Shown: positions 23,085 to 32,418, numbered from the stretch's first letter. The stretch: DNA of 64,000 nt from Chitinophaga skermanii (GCF_003259335.1 NZ_QLLL01000002.1:310001-374000), one strand, 5' to 3'. The notes: generated by a model not told the origin, from the letters alone. A program made the numbers and translations.

Positions 23085-24605
23085 ATGATCAAAGTAAAAT
23101 ATTCATTACTCTTTGCGGGTGTTTTGTTGATGAGCTCCTGTAAGAAGTATCTCGACGTAAAACCTAAAGGGAAATTGATTCCTTCATCCGTAGCAGATTA
23201 TGATCACCTGCTCGACAACTCTGGTACAGTTGAACTGAACTTCCTCGATGGGAATAAAGGCTCTGTACTAGCTACGCTAGGTGATAACCTCGAAATTACA
23301 GAAGGGCAAGGCAAAGTGGGATTCATACTAACTAGTCACCCGAATATTGAGCGCTATTACGGTTATACCTTCCGCCAGCCTTATAAAAACCCCAACATCG
23401 ATGATCAATTTTGGAGTTCGGGGTCTCAAGGTATGTATCCACAGATTTCTTATTTCAACAACGTAATTGAGGGTATCAAAAACCTGGGCCAGCAATCACC
23501 AGAAGATGAGGCATTGGGTAAAGTTTCCACTGCGCAGGCGATCGTAGCAAGGGCATGGTGCTATTTAAATGGAAACATGATATATGGCCCTGTTTACAAA
23601 CCAGGAGGCGACAATTCAACGAAAACCATCCCTTACGTAGTAGATATTGATATTAACAAACCTATCCCTGGCCTATCTACATCGGAAGAAGTAGCTACCC
23701 GTGTACTCCGTGAATTACATGCAGCACTACCGAATCTTCCGGTACGCTCTACGTGGCCTTCCCGTGCTAGTAAATCTACCGGTTACGCAATGTTAGCCTA
23801 CTACCATCTCTTTACCCAAAAGTATGATAGTGTAGCACATTATGCTAACTTGGCTTGGCAAATTGCCGGTACACCGGCAGCCGTTCTATATGATTATAAC
23901 AAATTAAGATTAGCTGATCCTTCTAGGCCGCTTACTTCGCTGATTCTTAGTTCACAAGATGGCAATATCAACCTTGTTAATAGCCGGGAAATTCTATTCT
24001 ATAGAGCTACGGATAAAGATGCCGGTCAAGGTGCGTCTTTATCTTATCCATCTGCTGAAATGATTGGTTTATACGATCACGCGAATGATCTTCGATATAG
24101 TTTCTTCTACATTAATTCCCCTGGTTATAAAACAACATTAGGTGGTGGTTACGATGATGGTATGCGTATTAGCAATTACCGTTTCAGGAAAACAAAAATG
24201 ACGGATGGTATCTCTTGGCCTGAAGTATTGTTGATGCGTGCGGAAGGGTATGCTAGGATGAATAAATTGGATTTAGCCATTGCTGATCTCAATACACTTC
24301 GCCAGTACCGTTTTAAACCTGGCACGCCTGCTTTAACAGTGGGTACGCAAGACCAAGTTATTCAATGGGTATTGGAAGAAAGAAGACGTGAATTACCATT
24401 GGGTGGTTTTAAAAGATTCATGGATTTGAAACGCTTCACATTAGAAAAAGGGAAACCTTGGGCTAAGACACAAATCACCCACAAAGTTGGTGCACAAACG
24501 TATACCGGTACAATTGATTCTAAGGATTTCATTATACCGATTAGTAACGTGGTGTTGAAGTTCAACCCTAATTGGGGTATTCCATTGGAAACACGTTCTT
24601 ATTAA
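23085..24605 (+). CDS. SusD-like substrate-binding lipoprotein, locus A
   Basis: A 506-aa surface lipoprotein that caps the SusC barrel. The signal peptide ends in lipobox LLMSSC (Cys19), followed by KKYLDVKPKGKLIPSSVADYDHLLD, typical of SusD/RagB proteins. TPR-like helices include TAQAIVARAWCYLNGNMIYGPVYK and WPEVLLMRAEGYARMNKLDLAIADLNTLRQYRF, and the C-terminus has WVLEERRRELPLGGFKRFMDLKRF. The gene lies 10 bp after susC and 17 bp before the thioredoxin gene, in one operon. Confidence 0.95.
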   Translation: MIKVKYSLLFAGVLLMSSCKKYLDVKPKGKLIPSSVADYDHLLDNSGTVELNFLDGNKGSVLATLGDNLEITEGQGKVGFILTSHPNIERYYGYTFRQPYKNPNIDDQFWSSGSQGMYPQISYFNNVIEGIKNLGQQSPEDEALGKVSTAQAIVARAWCYLNGNMIYGPVYKPGGDNSTKTIPYVVDIDINKPIPGLSTSEEVATRVLRELHAALPNLPVRSTWPSRASKSTGYAMLAYYHLFTQKYDSVAHYANLAWQIAGTPAAVLYDYNKLRLADPSRPLTSLILSSQDGNINLVNSREILFYRATDKDAGQGASLSYPSAEMIGLYDHANDLRYSFFYINSPGYKTTLGGGYDDGMRISNYRFRKTKMTDGISWPEVLLMRAEGYARMNKLDLAIADLNTLRQYRFKPGTPALTVGTQDQVIQWVLEERRRELPLGGFKRFMDLKRFTLEKGKPWAKTQITHKVGAQTYTGTIDSKDFIIPISNVVLKFNPNWGIPLETRSY

Positions 24606-24622
24606 TCGTTTAATCAATTAAC

Positions 24623-25735
24623 ATGCAAAAATTATTCTCAGCTATCATAATGGTTGGCTTTGCCATCAACGCAAATGCGCAATCAAAAGTGGTGATTAAA
24701 GGAACCATAAAAGGTGACTTGAAAGGGTACAATAAAATCTACGTGTTTGGCGATAACATACAAGAAGATTCAACAATAGTAAAAAACGGCCACTTCTCTA
24801 TCAGTATTCCTTACGTAAAAGATGCCATTCCGTATATACATGCCGAATATGATACCAAGGTAAAGAAAGGTCCACAAGCATTCCCAGTTGTAATTGACCG
24901 TCCTTGTACTGTGAATATAGAAGTAACAGATGTAAACAAGGGACTTCGTGCCGGTAAAATTAGTGGCAATAATGCAGCTATTGCATTCCAAGCCTTCGAG
25001 CAGGGAAGAGAGCAATTGAGAGACGACATGAGAGCCACCGTAGCTGCGCAATTCCCGAACAAGCCGCCGGGTGACTCTTCCTACAATAAAGCTTTTGTGA
25101 AACTATTACAGGAAAGAATGATACCCTATATTAACAACTTCGTGGAAACGAATGCTAATAACTACGTAGGTGCATTTATTCTAGGTCGTTACCAAGCTAT
25201 TATACCACAAGAGGATCTCGAAAAGTTGTATAACAAGCTGGGTAAGGCACAAAAAAGTACAGCACCGGCGAATGAAGTACAAGGTCGCTTGGTTGGGTTT
25301 AAACGTGCTGTAACAGGTTTTGAAGTGAGAGATTTCTCTTTAAATACACCCAAAGACCAGGCCGTTGCTTTTAGTAGTTTCCGTGGGAAATATGTGTTGA
25401 TTGATTTCTGGTCGAGCTGGTGCGGCCCCTGTAAAGCAGCCTTTCCTCATATGAAAGAACTGTACGAAAAGTACCGCAGTGATAAGTTTGAGATTTTGGG
25501 TATTTCAATCGACACCGACAAAGCTGCTTGGTTAAAAGAATTAGACAAGCAAAAACTGCCTTGGCCGCAATTACTGGATACCAAGAATATATCAATCAAC
25601 AGCTTTGCTGTAACTGCCGTTCCAACAGCGTATTTAATTAGTCCTGATGGGAAGATAATGATGAAACAGGTAGGTTTTGGTGAAGAAGGTGATAGTGAAA
25701 TTGAAGTAAAACTGAAAGAACTGTTTGGAAAGTAA
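24623..25735 (+). CDS. TlpA-like thiol-disulfide oxidoreductase with DUF4369-type N-terminus, locus A
   Basis: A 370-aa exported thioredoxin-fold protein. After the signal peptide (MQKLFSAIIMVGFAINANAQS), an N-terminal beta domain of DUF4369 type (KVVIKGTIKGDLKGYNKIYVFGDN) spans about residues 22-110. A helical linker follows, and then a redoxin domain from about residue 235 with active site WCGPC (Cys267, Cys270) and the cis-proline segment VTAVPTAYLISPDGK. It probably reduces disulfides in the periplasm, on the imported substrate or on SusC/SusD partners. It is the last gene of locus A, with a terminator 76 bp downstream. Locus B ends with a protein of the same design. Confidence 0.92.
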   Translation: MQKLFSAIIMVGFAINANAQSKVVIKGTIKGDLKGYNKIYVFGDNIQEDSTIVKNGHFSISIPYVKDAIPYIHAEYDTKVKKGPQAFPVVIDRPCTVNIEVTDVNKGLRAGKISGNNAAIAFQAFEQGREQLRDDMRATVAAQFPNKPPGDSSYNKAFVKLLQERMIPYINNFVETNANNYVGAFILGRYQAIIPQEDLEKLYNKLGKAQKSTAPANEVQGRLVGFKRAVTGFEVRDFSLNTPKDQAVAFSSFRGKYVLIDFWSSWCGPCKAAFPHMKELYEKYRSDKFEILGISIDTDKAAWLKELDKQKLPWPQLLDTKNISINSFAVTAVPTAYLISPDGKIMMKQVGFGEEGDSEIEVKLKELFGK

Positions 25736-25810
25736 AGCAATGATAATAACTATATCCAAAACTATATCCAACCATACATATTACCCATTCTAAACCTTGA
25801 GCGTTTACAA

Positions 25811-25838
25811 AACCTGCGGCATCGCAGGTTTTGTTTTT
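25811..25838 (+). terminator. Rho-independent terminator of locus A
   Basis: AACCTGCG and CGCAGGTT enclose a GCAT loop, followed by TTGTTTTT. Confidence 0.88.
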
Positions 25839-25914
25839 AGTGCATATTTCAACCACCTATAACATTATAATTCACCGCGTTACTTATGCCGAAATAAGCC
25901 GTAACTTTAACCAT

Positions 25915-26493
25915 ATGAATACCCATCCACCATTACAGTCATTCTTACAACACCACACAACGCTAACACCACAAGAATATGCGCTCGTATCCCAATACGC
26001 AGAAACCACGGCAATAGAAGCCGGTCATGTATTGCTTTCTGAAGGTAAAATCGCTAAAAAGTTATTCTTCGTGAATGATGGTTATCTCAAGATTGTAACG
26101 ACCAACGAAAAAGGTAACGACGTCATCCAATTCTTTATCAAGCCGCATAAGTTCTGCACGATCTTGTATAGTTTTAAAGAAAATGTGCCTTCACAAGAAA
26201 GCATACTTGCTGCCACCGATGCATCTATTACATTTTTCACAAAAGAGAATTTAGCACAGCTTTATAGTGAACTTCCACATTTGCAAGAAGCGATAGAGAG
26301 AATTACACATAATGAACTACTTTCGAAAATACAAGCGCGCAACCAACTGATGGGGGAAGAAGCGACTATTCGTTATCAAAGGTTAGTGGCGAATAACCCC
26401 GATTTGTTGCAACATGTGCCTTTAAGTGATATTGCTTCTTTCTTGGGTATTACACAACAATCGCTTAGTAGGATTAGGAAAAGTATTAGTTAA
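25915..26493 (+). CDS. Crp/Fnr-family transcriptional regulator
   Basis: A 192-aa regulator. The cyclic-nucleotide-binding-like beta-roll covers about residues 20-120 (AIEAGHVLLSEGKIAKKLFFVNDGYLKIVTTNEKGNDVIQFF) and the short C-terminal winged helix ends VPLSDIASFLGITQQSLSRIRKSIS. The phosphate-binding cassette of true CRP is not apparent, so the effector may not be a cyclic nucleotide. The ATG at 25915 is chosen; the frame upstream runs into the locus A terminator. It is convergent with an SDR gene, an association often seen for such regulators, but regulation of that gene is only inference. Confidence 0.9.
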   Translation: MNTHPPLQSFLQHHTTLTPQEYALVSQYAETTAIEAGHVLLSEGKIAKKLFFVNDGYLKIVTTNEKGNDVIQFFIKPHKFCTILYSFKENVPSQESILAATDASITFFTKENLAQLYSELPHLQEAIERITHNELLSKIQARNQLMGEEATIRYQRLVANNPDLLQHVPLSDIASFLGITQQSLSRIRKSIS

Positions 26494-26563
26494 AATGCAT
26501 CATTATCCTACCCTGCCATTCATTGAATATATTGCTGAGTAGGATAACTTGCTACTAATTCCA

Positions 26564-27304
26564 TTACACTAATACAGCACCTCCATCAATCACAAAAGTT
26601 TGTCCTGTTGCGAATGTTTGTTGCATGAGGAAAACAAATGTTTGGGCTATTTCTTCGGCCTCACCTACTCTTTTCAGTAATAGCGAATTGCCAACATTTG
26701 TATAGAATGCGGCACGTTCGGTTTCCGGCATGCTATTCCATAAATTGGTTTTAATAACACCTGCTGCTACTGCATTTACACGTATAGGCGACAATTCTAC
26801 GGCCATGGCCCTACAGAAAGCTTCAATTGCACCACACATGCTAGCTGCTAAGAACCAACCTGCACCAGGTCGAGCACCTGCGATCCCCCCCATTAGGTTA
26901 ATAGAGCCTCCGGGATTTATATGCGGAGTTGCATACTTTACGGCTGCCAAGGCACTCCAATAACGCAAGGTGAAAAAGGATTGAGCAGCTTTCAAATCGG
27001 TATTACTGAGGTTATGCAATTCGAGATTTTCGGCAGCAGTATACACGAGGTGATCAAACTGGCCAATTGTGCTAAAAAACCGGTGAATATTCGCTTCTTG
27101 GCTAAGGTCGACCGTATATCCTTCACTGCCCTTGGGTAATTCGTTTAATGCGTTCTCTAAGCGGGTTGGGTTGCCAGATACAATAACTACCTTTGCACCG
27201 CTCGCAGCAGCAGCTTTAGCGGTTGCTAATCCTATGCCGGAGCTGGCACCGAGTACAATTACGCGTTTTCCGCTTAAGTTGTTACGTTGTTGAAAAGTGT
27301 CCAT
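26564..27304 (-). CDS. Short-chain dehydrogenase/reductase
   Basis: A 246-aa Rossmann-fold oxidoreductase. VIVLGASSGIGLATAKAAAASGAKVVIVSG is the nucleotide-binding motif. The usual catalytic Tyr-xxx-Lys is not obvious: the segment after GGSINLMGGIAGARPGAGWFLAASMCGAIEAFCRAMAVEL has no Tyr where YxxxK is expected, so this may be a divergent or atypical SDR. PIRVNAVAAGVIKTNLW and the C-terminal FATGQTFVIDGGAVLV are standard. The start at 27304 (MDTFQQRNNLSGKR) fits family length; an ATG 60 bp further upstream is possible. Confidence 0.85.
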   Translation of the reverse strand: MDTFQQRNNLSGKRVIVLGASSGIGLATAKAAAASGAKVVIVSGNPTRLENALNELPKGSEGYTVDLSQEANIHRFFSTIGQFDHLVYTAAENLELHNLSNTDLKAAQSFFTLRYWSALAAVKYATPHINPGGSINLMGGIAGARPGAGWFLAASMCGAIEAFCRAMAVELSPIRVNAVAAGVIKTNLWNSMPETERAAFYTNVGNSLLLKRVGEAEEIAQTFVFLMQQTFATGQTFVIDGGAVLV

Positions 27305-27373
27305 TTGATATGATGTTTTATTCACCACAAAAGTCATGCTTCCACCCAGCAAAGCATTTAACATATGGTAAAT

Positions 27374-27406
27374 AAAAAACCCGCCACTACAAACGTAGTA
27401 ACGGGT
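27374..27406 (-). terminator. Terminator of the SPFH gene
   Basis: On the minus strand ACCCGTTACTAC and GTAGTGGCGGGT pair fully (two G-T) around loop GTTT and are followed by TTTTTT. Confidence 0.88.
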
Positions 27407-27424
27407 ACATATGGCAAGTATTTC

Positions 27425-28216
27425 TTACTGTACGTTTTTGAATAAAACAGGAGCACTACCATATAATGGTGTTCGCCCGTCCCATTTCTCGATAAACTGT
27501 TGTTGTATCAACAACGGTGTTAAGGATTGTAAGCGTAATTGGTTTGCCTTCGCTTCTGCCTCAGCTTGGATAATTAGTTTACGGGCGTTTGCTTCTGTTA
27601 CCTTTAATTCATTTTCTACTTGCAAGGCTTGTTGTACTGCCCGGTTCTTCGCATCTATTGCTTCCGTAATGCTCGCAGGATAAATAATACCAGATGTAAG
27701 CTGTAATAGTTCAATACCTTGGCGGTCTAACTCGTGCGATAGTTGCAATTGTACCGACGTTTCAAAGCCTTCGCGGTTTGAAATCATGCTATCGGTGGTG
27801 TATTTATTGAACTGAATACGGAAAGCATCTTTTACGTAATTGTACAAAGTTGTGCTGGTAACTTCCTTCAAACTTTTACGGTATTCTTTAAAGATCTGCG
27901 GCGTATGGCCCGGCTTTACTTTAAAGGAAATGGTAGGATCTACTTGGAATACCGATCCATCGCGTGCATTCACTGAAAACGCTTCGTAATCGGCTGTTTG
28001 CACGAAGGTTGGAAACTCGTAAATAGATTCTGTAAACGGGTTGTACCACACGCGGCCGGTTACCAAAGAAATATCCTGCACACCACGCGATGTACCATAT
28101 TGCTTGACTTTTATACCTTCATGACCGGCATCGATTCGTGTGCTAAAACTGAAGAAAATAATAATACAGGCTAGAATTCCTCCAAATACAACAATCAAGG
28201 GCTTGATCTTACTCAT
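27425..28216 (-). CDS. Prohibitin-type SPFH/Band 7 membrane protein
   Basis: A 263-aa inner-membrane-anchored scaffold. The N-terminal helix KIKPLIVVFGGILACIIIFFSFS is followed by the SPFH domain, beginning RIDAGHEGIKVKQYGTSRGVQDISLVTGRVWYNPFTESIYEFPTFVQTADY, and a coiled-coil C-terminal part rich in Ala, Glu and Gln (AIDAKNRAVQQALQVENELKVTEANARKLIIQAEAEAKANQLRLQ). Such proteins oligomerise into microdomain scaffolds and often control FtsH-type proteases; no protease gene is adjacent. The ATG at 28216 starts directly before the anchor. An in-frame start 90 bp upstream would add a Cys-rich segment without family support. Confidence 0.9.
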   Translation of the reverse strand: MSKIKPLIVVFGGILACIIIFFSFSTRIDAGHEGIKVKQYGTSRGVQDISLVTGRVWYNPFTESIYEFPTFVQTADYEAFSVNARDGSVFQVDPTISFKVKPGHTPQIFKEYRKSLKEVTSTTLYNYVKDAFRIQFNKYTTDSMISNREGFETSVQLQLSHELDRQGIELLQLTSGIIYPASITEAIDAKNRAVQQALQVENELKVTEANARKLIIQAEAEAKANQLRLQSLTPLLIQQQFIEKWDGRTPLYGSAPVLFKNVQ

Positions 28217-28379
28217 AGGCTGTTGGGCATTTATAGTTGTTACATGATAATTCGCGTTAGGCTCTTCACAATATAACACAAATGTGGTATAACAACAAAT
28301 CATCAAGCTAAAAAACCCTTACAATTTTCAATACAAATTCCCGTTCTTTAGTCACCGCGATCTAAATCCTTTAACAACA

Positions 28380-29798
28380 ATGAACCTTAGAAAACTCTTA
28401 CTAGGATGTTGTTCCATCCTACTTATCAACCAAGCCTCGTCGCAACAACTAACCTTCACTCGCCAACAAATGCGCGAAGATGCCGACTCTTTCATTCATA
28501 TTATTCAACGCGTATCGCCTCATATTCCTGTAAAAAAGGTAGCGTGGCAATACGATGCGATTACATTCATGAAGAAAGCAGCCAAGCGCATTGACACGGT
28601 TACCACCGACCTTAGCTTTTACCTTGTGTTGCAAGAACTGTTGAACCTTGCACAAGATCAACATACCAGTACTTGGTTTCCGCAAAGTGAATGGATGCAA
28701 ACACAAAGTAACCATTACAACAAAACGAGGAACACCTTCAAAATGGCCATCCCTAATACTTATATCGATGGGCAATACATTATCCGTGAAGCATTTGTAG
28801 CACTCAACGATACTATTCCAATCGGAAGTGTTATTACGCACATCAATGGGCAACCGGTAGATGCCTATGTTAAAGCACGTGTTGGCGGCCGCAATTACAG
28901 TTACGATGCCAAACATCAAAAGTTCTATAGTGGGGGCTTTTTCAAAGATCTTTGGAGCATTTTCTCGGATAGTTTAACACTTACATTCGCTCCTCCTAAC
29001 CAAGTTGCCAAGTCGTACAAATTGCCTACACGGGAGTTCACAAAGTACTTGCCTGTTAAGTTCAAATACGGCGATAAAACAAAAGTGGAATTCTGGGAAC
29101 CGGAAAACATTTTGTACATCCGTTTAAAAGAAATGAACAGTGATTCTGTTCCCTTTTTGGAACGGGAAATTGCTAAGTATAAGCATCGTGTGAACGAGAT
29201 CTCCCGTATTATCGTCGATTTCCGTGAGAATGGCGGTGGCAGTGATACAACATGGCAAACTTTGTATGCCAATATCATCCCAAGCAGCATTCAATACGAT
29301 TTAAAAATTAGTAGTACCCAAGCTTCCAGTACGAAAAAGGAAACGAATAAGATGCTGGCACAATTGGGGTTGTATAATTTGATTGATAAGCCACAAGTAA
29401 TAGAACCTGTTGCAAATTCTTTACGATTTAATGGGCCCATTATTGTGCTGTTTGAAAATCATTATTCCAGCGCCGGTAGTGCAATGGCCATACCCAATGC
29501 AAGTAAAACGGATAATATCCATGCCATTGGTCGAAAAACAGGCGAATTCTTAGGCGTAGGCTTTTCTCCTGTTTTGTATACGTTACCCCATAGTAAAATG
29601 CTTTTCCGCGTAGCGCCTTCTATCGAAACTACTCATCCAACTACGCCTGTTGCTCTTATGCATGACGAATTGGAACAGCAAGTGCCATATAGTATAGAAC
29701 ATTTTAAGTTGATTAGTGCGTATGAAGGGGCTTTATTTGATAGAGAATTTTTGTTGAAGCATGATTTGTTTATCAAAATGGCTTTGACTTATAAATAA
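28380..29798 (+). CDS. Secreted S41-type (C-terminal processing protease-like) peptidase
   Basis: A 472-aa exported protein with signal peptide MNLRKLLLGCCSILLINQASSQQ. The S41 core is visible as DFRENGGGSDTTWQ near residue 280 and ENHYSSAGSAMAIPNA near residue 360, where the serine of SSAGSA is the likely nucleophile. A segment IGSVITHINGQPVDAYVKARVGG at about residue 140 resembles a small PDZ-like substrate-binding module. Family members cleave unfolded or tagged proteins in the periplasm or act extracellularly. It is a single-gene unit between divergent SPFH and convergent NTF2-like genes. Confidence 0.85.
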   Translation: MNLRKLLLGCCSILLINQASSQQLTFTRQQMREDADSFIHIIQRVSPHIPVKKVAWQYDAITFMKKAAKRIDTVTTDLSFYLVLQELLNLAQDQHTSTWFPQSEWMQTQSNHYNKTRNTFKMAIPNTYIDGQYIIREAFVALNDTIPIGSVITHINGQPVDAYVKARVGGRNYSYDAKHQKFYSGGFFKDLWSIFSDSLTLTFAPPNQVAKSYKLPTREFTKYLPVKFKYGDKTKVEFWEPENILYIRLKEMNSDSVPFLEREIAKYKHRVNEISRIIVDFRENGGGSDTTWQTLYANIIPSSIQYDLKISSTQASSTKKETNKMLAQLGLYNLIDKPQVIEPVANSLRFNGPIIVLFENHYSSAGSAMAIPNASKTDNIHAIGRKTGEFLGVGFSPVLYTLPHSKMLFRVAPSIETTHPTTPVALMHDELEQQVPYSIEHFKLISAYEGALFDREFLLKHDLFIKMALTYK

Positions 29799-29808
29799 TT
29801 AGATAACA

Positions 29809-29850
29809 CCCATGATGCCCGTATGTACATCATTATACGGGCATCATGGG
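29809..29850. terminator. Long perfect hairpin between convergent genes
   Basis: A 16-bp perfect stem (CCCATGATGCCCGTAT and its complement) with a 10-nt loop separates the S41-like and NTF2-like genes. There is no T-run on either side, so termination would be unusual. RNA-end stabilisation is an alternative. Confidence 0.6.
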
Positions 29851-29861
29851 CAATCATTATC

Positions 29862-30779
29862 CTAGTCGTGGTTCACCATTTGCCGATACATCATGTAACG
29901 GCCACCTGGCATGCGCTTCCACAAGTTTGTACTTTTACCCGTTACATTCGCACCTCCCCCATTCCAAGATACTTTCACAAAGTAATAACCATATTCTACT
30001 ACGTACTCATCTAAATCTATCATCCGGCTAGCACTAATAACAATTGAATCAATGCTAACCCCATCAGGCTTTTCATGGTCCATGAAGTAAGGTTTTATTT
30101 GATCCATACCAACCAGTATTGTTGTGTCGTAGGTGAGATACATACCATCCTCGGCAAAAGTTTCAATTGCGTGTAGTTCTCCTTCGCGGTTTCTTACACG
30201 TTTACTTATGAGTGCATTTCGTTCAGCAATGGAATCGCGTAGGCTTGGGCGTACCGTACTTGCAGGAATATAGTTCGGTGTAGCTTTTTGAACGAATCCC
30301 AGCACATTGGGATCAATTCTTTTTGTGGCACCCCAAGCATCCGACACTAAAGATAGCTGGCCTTTCTTACCAATACGCCATACCGATAAATACTTACATT
30401 CATAAGTAAAGGGCGCCTTCCCTGTTTGTTGGAAGGTTTGGGATGATTCGCCAATTTCGATTAAATGATCGTTGATTTGTTGCAGTTGGATAATACGTTT
30501 TGCATACTCCAATGTTTTGGTATGTTTTGCCCACTGCCCGTAGTAGTTCGTAATATCGTTTTTGGTATAGATAGGTGGATGGTATTCCGGCATGCATACA
30601 CTACTATCTTCGTAATACTGTACCATCCCTTTCACATCCCCACTTTTTGCTGCCCGGGCTTGCTGCGCATGTATTTTTGTTAAGGCTTTGTAATACGGGT
30701 AATCCGGTGTTAGTACTTGACTATAACTATGTAACTGGACGCTTACCAGTAAGGTGAGCAATATTAATGTGATACGCAT
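29862..30779 (-). CDS. Exported protein with two NTF2-like (SnoaL/DUF4440-type) domains
   Basis: A 305-aa protein with signal peptide MRITLILLTLLVSVQLHSYSQ and two successive NTF2-like cone folds. The first covers about residues 30-150 (ALTKIHAQQARAAKSGDVKGMVQYYEDSSVCMPEY) and the second about 185-300 (DSIAERNALISKRVRNREGELHAIETFAEDGMYLTYDTTILVGMDQIKPYF). This fold serves as enzyme or ligand-binding module; catalytic residues cannot be picked out. Single-gene unit, function unknown. Confidence 0.75.
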   Translation of the reverse strand: MRITLILLTLLVSVQLHSYSQVLTPDYPYYKALTKIHAQQARAAKSGDVKGMVQYYEDSSVCMPEYHPPIYTKNDITNYYGQWAKHTKTLEYAKRIIQLQQINDHLIEIGESSQTFQQTGKAPFTYECKYLSVWRIGKKGQLSLVSDAWGATKRIDPNVLGFVQKATPNYIPASTVRPSLRDSIAERNALISKRVRNREGELHAIETFAEDGMYLTYDTTILVGMDQIKPYFMDHEKPDGVSIDSIVISASRMIDLDEYVVEYGYYFVKVSWNGGGANVTGKSTNLWKRMPGGRYMMYRQMVNHD

Positions 30780-30890
30780 AAATTGTAGCTGAATGGGGAT
30801 ACAAGAAAAGAAGCCGGTCTGAATGGTCTTAGCGGTAATTCGTTAAAGAAAGGCTGATCGTTATCCCTAATATACGCAGAATTTTTAGAG

Positions 30891-30917
30891 AGCAGGGATT
30901 TATTACAAATCCCTGCT
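30891..30917. terminator. Hairpin downstream of the GNAT gene
   Basis: AGCAGGGATTT and AAATCCCTGCT form a perfect 11-bp stem with loop ATTAC. On the minus strand it lies 10 bp after the GNAT stop and is followed by CTCTAAAAATT, a weak U-tract. Confidence 0.6.
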
Positions 30918-30926
30918 ATTCAATCT

Positions 30927-31448
30927 TTATGGTTCAAGCCTGTACTCCACAATGCCTGCCTCCATACCTACCTCTTGGAACCCAAGTCGGTGCAACAAGG
31001 TTCTACAAGGCCAGTTTCCTGCCATTGTACGGGCTTTTACAGTTTTTGTGGCAGGTGTTTCCAGTGCCCAATTTATCATGCCCTGTAGCGCCTCCTGTGC
31101 ATAACCGCGGCCTTGGAATTGTTGATCTAACATGAAGCCTACTTCCACGATGCCTTCGTCGCAGGGCTCACCTACGAACCCAATACCTCCAATACTCAAT
31201 TGCTTTTCTTCGAGTATGATCTCCCAGTTTGTATACCAAGGATAAGTGGCTGGGTGCTCGGCTGTTTGGGGCAACCAAAAATGCTGTAAGGCATCGTCGA
31301 CCTCGTTGCGGTACAGCGGGTCGATTAACATTTCCGAAGGTTGTAAACCAATTGCTATTTCCATAGCACGACGATCAACCGTCCACTTTTGAAGCATAGC
31401 ATGCGTTAACGGTAATAATCTTAACCGTTGGGTTTTTATATAAAACAT
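30927..31448 (-). CDS. GNAT-family N-acetyltransferase (RimJ/RimL-like)
   Basis: A 173-aa cytoplasmic acetyltransferase. Family marks are FYIKTQRLRLLPLTHAMLQKW at the N-terminus, SIGGIGFVGEPCDEGIVEVGFMLDQQFQGRGYAQEALQGMINWAL over about residues 90-140 with the acetyl-CoA loop QGRGYA, and the closing NWPCRTLLHRLGFQEVG. Substrate could be a protein N-terminus or a small amine. Single-gene unit. Confidence 0.9.
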   Translation of the reverse strand: MFYIKTQRLRLLPLTHAMLQKWTVDRRAMEIAIGLQPSEMLIDPLYRNEVDDALQHFWLPQTAEHPATYPWYTNWEIILEEKQLSIGGIGFVGEPCDEGIVEVGFMLDQQFQGRGYAQEALQGMINWALETPATKTVKARTMAGNWPCRTLLHRLGFQEVGMEAGIVEYRLEP

Positions 31449-31590
31449 TGATAATGATCATTGATATAACAATAAAATTTCCGTTCACCCTTTCTCATAA
31501 AGGGTTATGTGCCTAAAGGAGAGATTAGGCAGCGTTATACAATGCTAGGCGTTACAGCCTGTAAGTATGTGATAATATGTTGCAGAGGCG

Positions 31591-31620
31591 TTGTTATAAT
31601 GCTATAAAGGTATAATTTTG
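31591..31620 (+). promoter_or_regulatory. Promoter: TTG, 19-bp spacer, TAATTTTG
   Basis: TTG (31591-31593) and TAATTTTG (31613-31620) match the Bacteroidota -33/-7 consensus at ideal spacing, 13 bp before the phosphatase start codon. Two small hairpins lie upstream (GCCTAA/TTAGGC at 31511-31530 is the clearest). Confidence 0.65.
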
Positions 31621-31633
31621 TGCCCATTCTTCT

Positions 31634-32365
31634 ATGAAAATATTTTCAACGCTCCACATCGGCTCTGCCCACCAAAACCATTGCGAAGATTACCTTGTTC
31701 ATGCTCCTATCGGTACCCAACAGCACCTAATTGCTGTGATGGATGGATGTAGCATGGGAACCGACAGCTACTTCGTTGCCACCTTAACCGGTAAATTACT
31801 GAGGAAAATAGCTTGGGAACAATATTGTAAATCATTTGCGGAACAAGCAGCATACGACCCTCCGTTCCTACTCGATTTCACCGCCAAAGTTCTTTTCCAA
31901 TCACTCAAAACCACCGTTCAAACACTCCAATTAAAACGCGAGGAAACCCTTCATACGCTCATCCTGGGTATTATCGATGAACACACAAAAAATGCCGCTT
32001 TCCTGTGCATTGGGGATGGACTAATTTGTGTAAATGGCCAGTTCCACGAGTTCGACCACGATAATCGCCCCGATTACCTCGGCTATCACCTTCACGAAAA
32101 TGTCGATCATTACATCGATAACCATCCACAAAAAATCTTCATCGAACAACTACAAGACGCCAGCATTTCCACCGATGGTATTTACTCGTTCCGCCCGTAC
32201 AGCAATAAACGCTTTCCTAACCCACCCAATTTATTACATTACCTGCTCACAGACCGGCAACTGGTAGACACCAACAATATGCTCGACCGTAAAGTAAAAG
32301 ATATACATGCAGAATGGGGTCTTGCCCCTTTTGATGACCTCGGTATCATTCGCGTTACCTTATAA
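31634..32365 (+). CDS. PP2C-like serine/threonine phosphatase
   Basis: A 243-aa protein of the PPM/PP2C superfamily without sensor or membrane domains. The metal-binding and core motifs are recognisable in order: HCEDYL (the usual NED) at about residue 18, AVMDGCSMG at about 38, CIGDGLICVNG at about 120, SISTDGIYSF at about 180, and FDDLGIIRVTL at the C-terminus with the paired acidic residues. It probably dephosphorylates Ser/Thr in cytoplasmic proteins. No kinase gene is next to it. A terminator follows. Confidence 0.8.
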   Translation: MKIFSTLHIGSAHQNHCEDYLVHAPIGTQQHLIAVMDGCSMGTDSYFVATLTGKLLRKIAWEQYCKSFAEQAAYDPPFLLDFTAKVLFQSLKTTVQTLQLKREETLHTLILGIIDEHTKNAAFLCIGDGLICVNGQFHEFDHDNRPDYLGYHLHENVDHYIDNHPQKIFIEQLQDASISTDGIYSFRPYSNKRFPNPPNLLHYLLTDRQLVDTNNMLDRKVKDIHAEWGLAPFDDLGIIRVTL

Positions 32366-32398
32366 AAAAACCGCCTCTATTGTATAGAGACGGTCTTT
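32363..32398. terminator. Bidirectional terminator
   Basis: ACCGCCTCTA and TAGAGACGGT (one mismatch) enclose TTGTA, with seven A's before the left arm serving locus B on the minus strand and TCTTT after the right arm. Confidence 0.75.
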
Positions 32399-32418
32399 AC
32401 CTTACTAGTTATCTATCT

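Noticed and set aside
31500..31590. Riboswitch upstream of the PP2C-like gene
   Set aside because: Small hairpins are present, but they lie upstream of the promoter rather than in the leader, and no known riboswitch core is recognisable.
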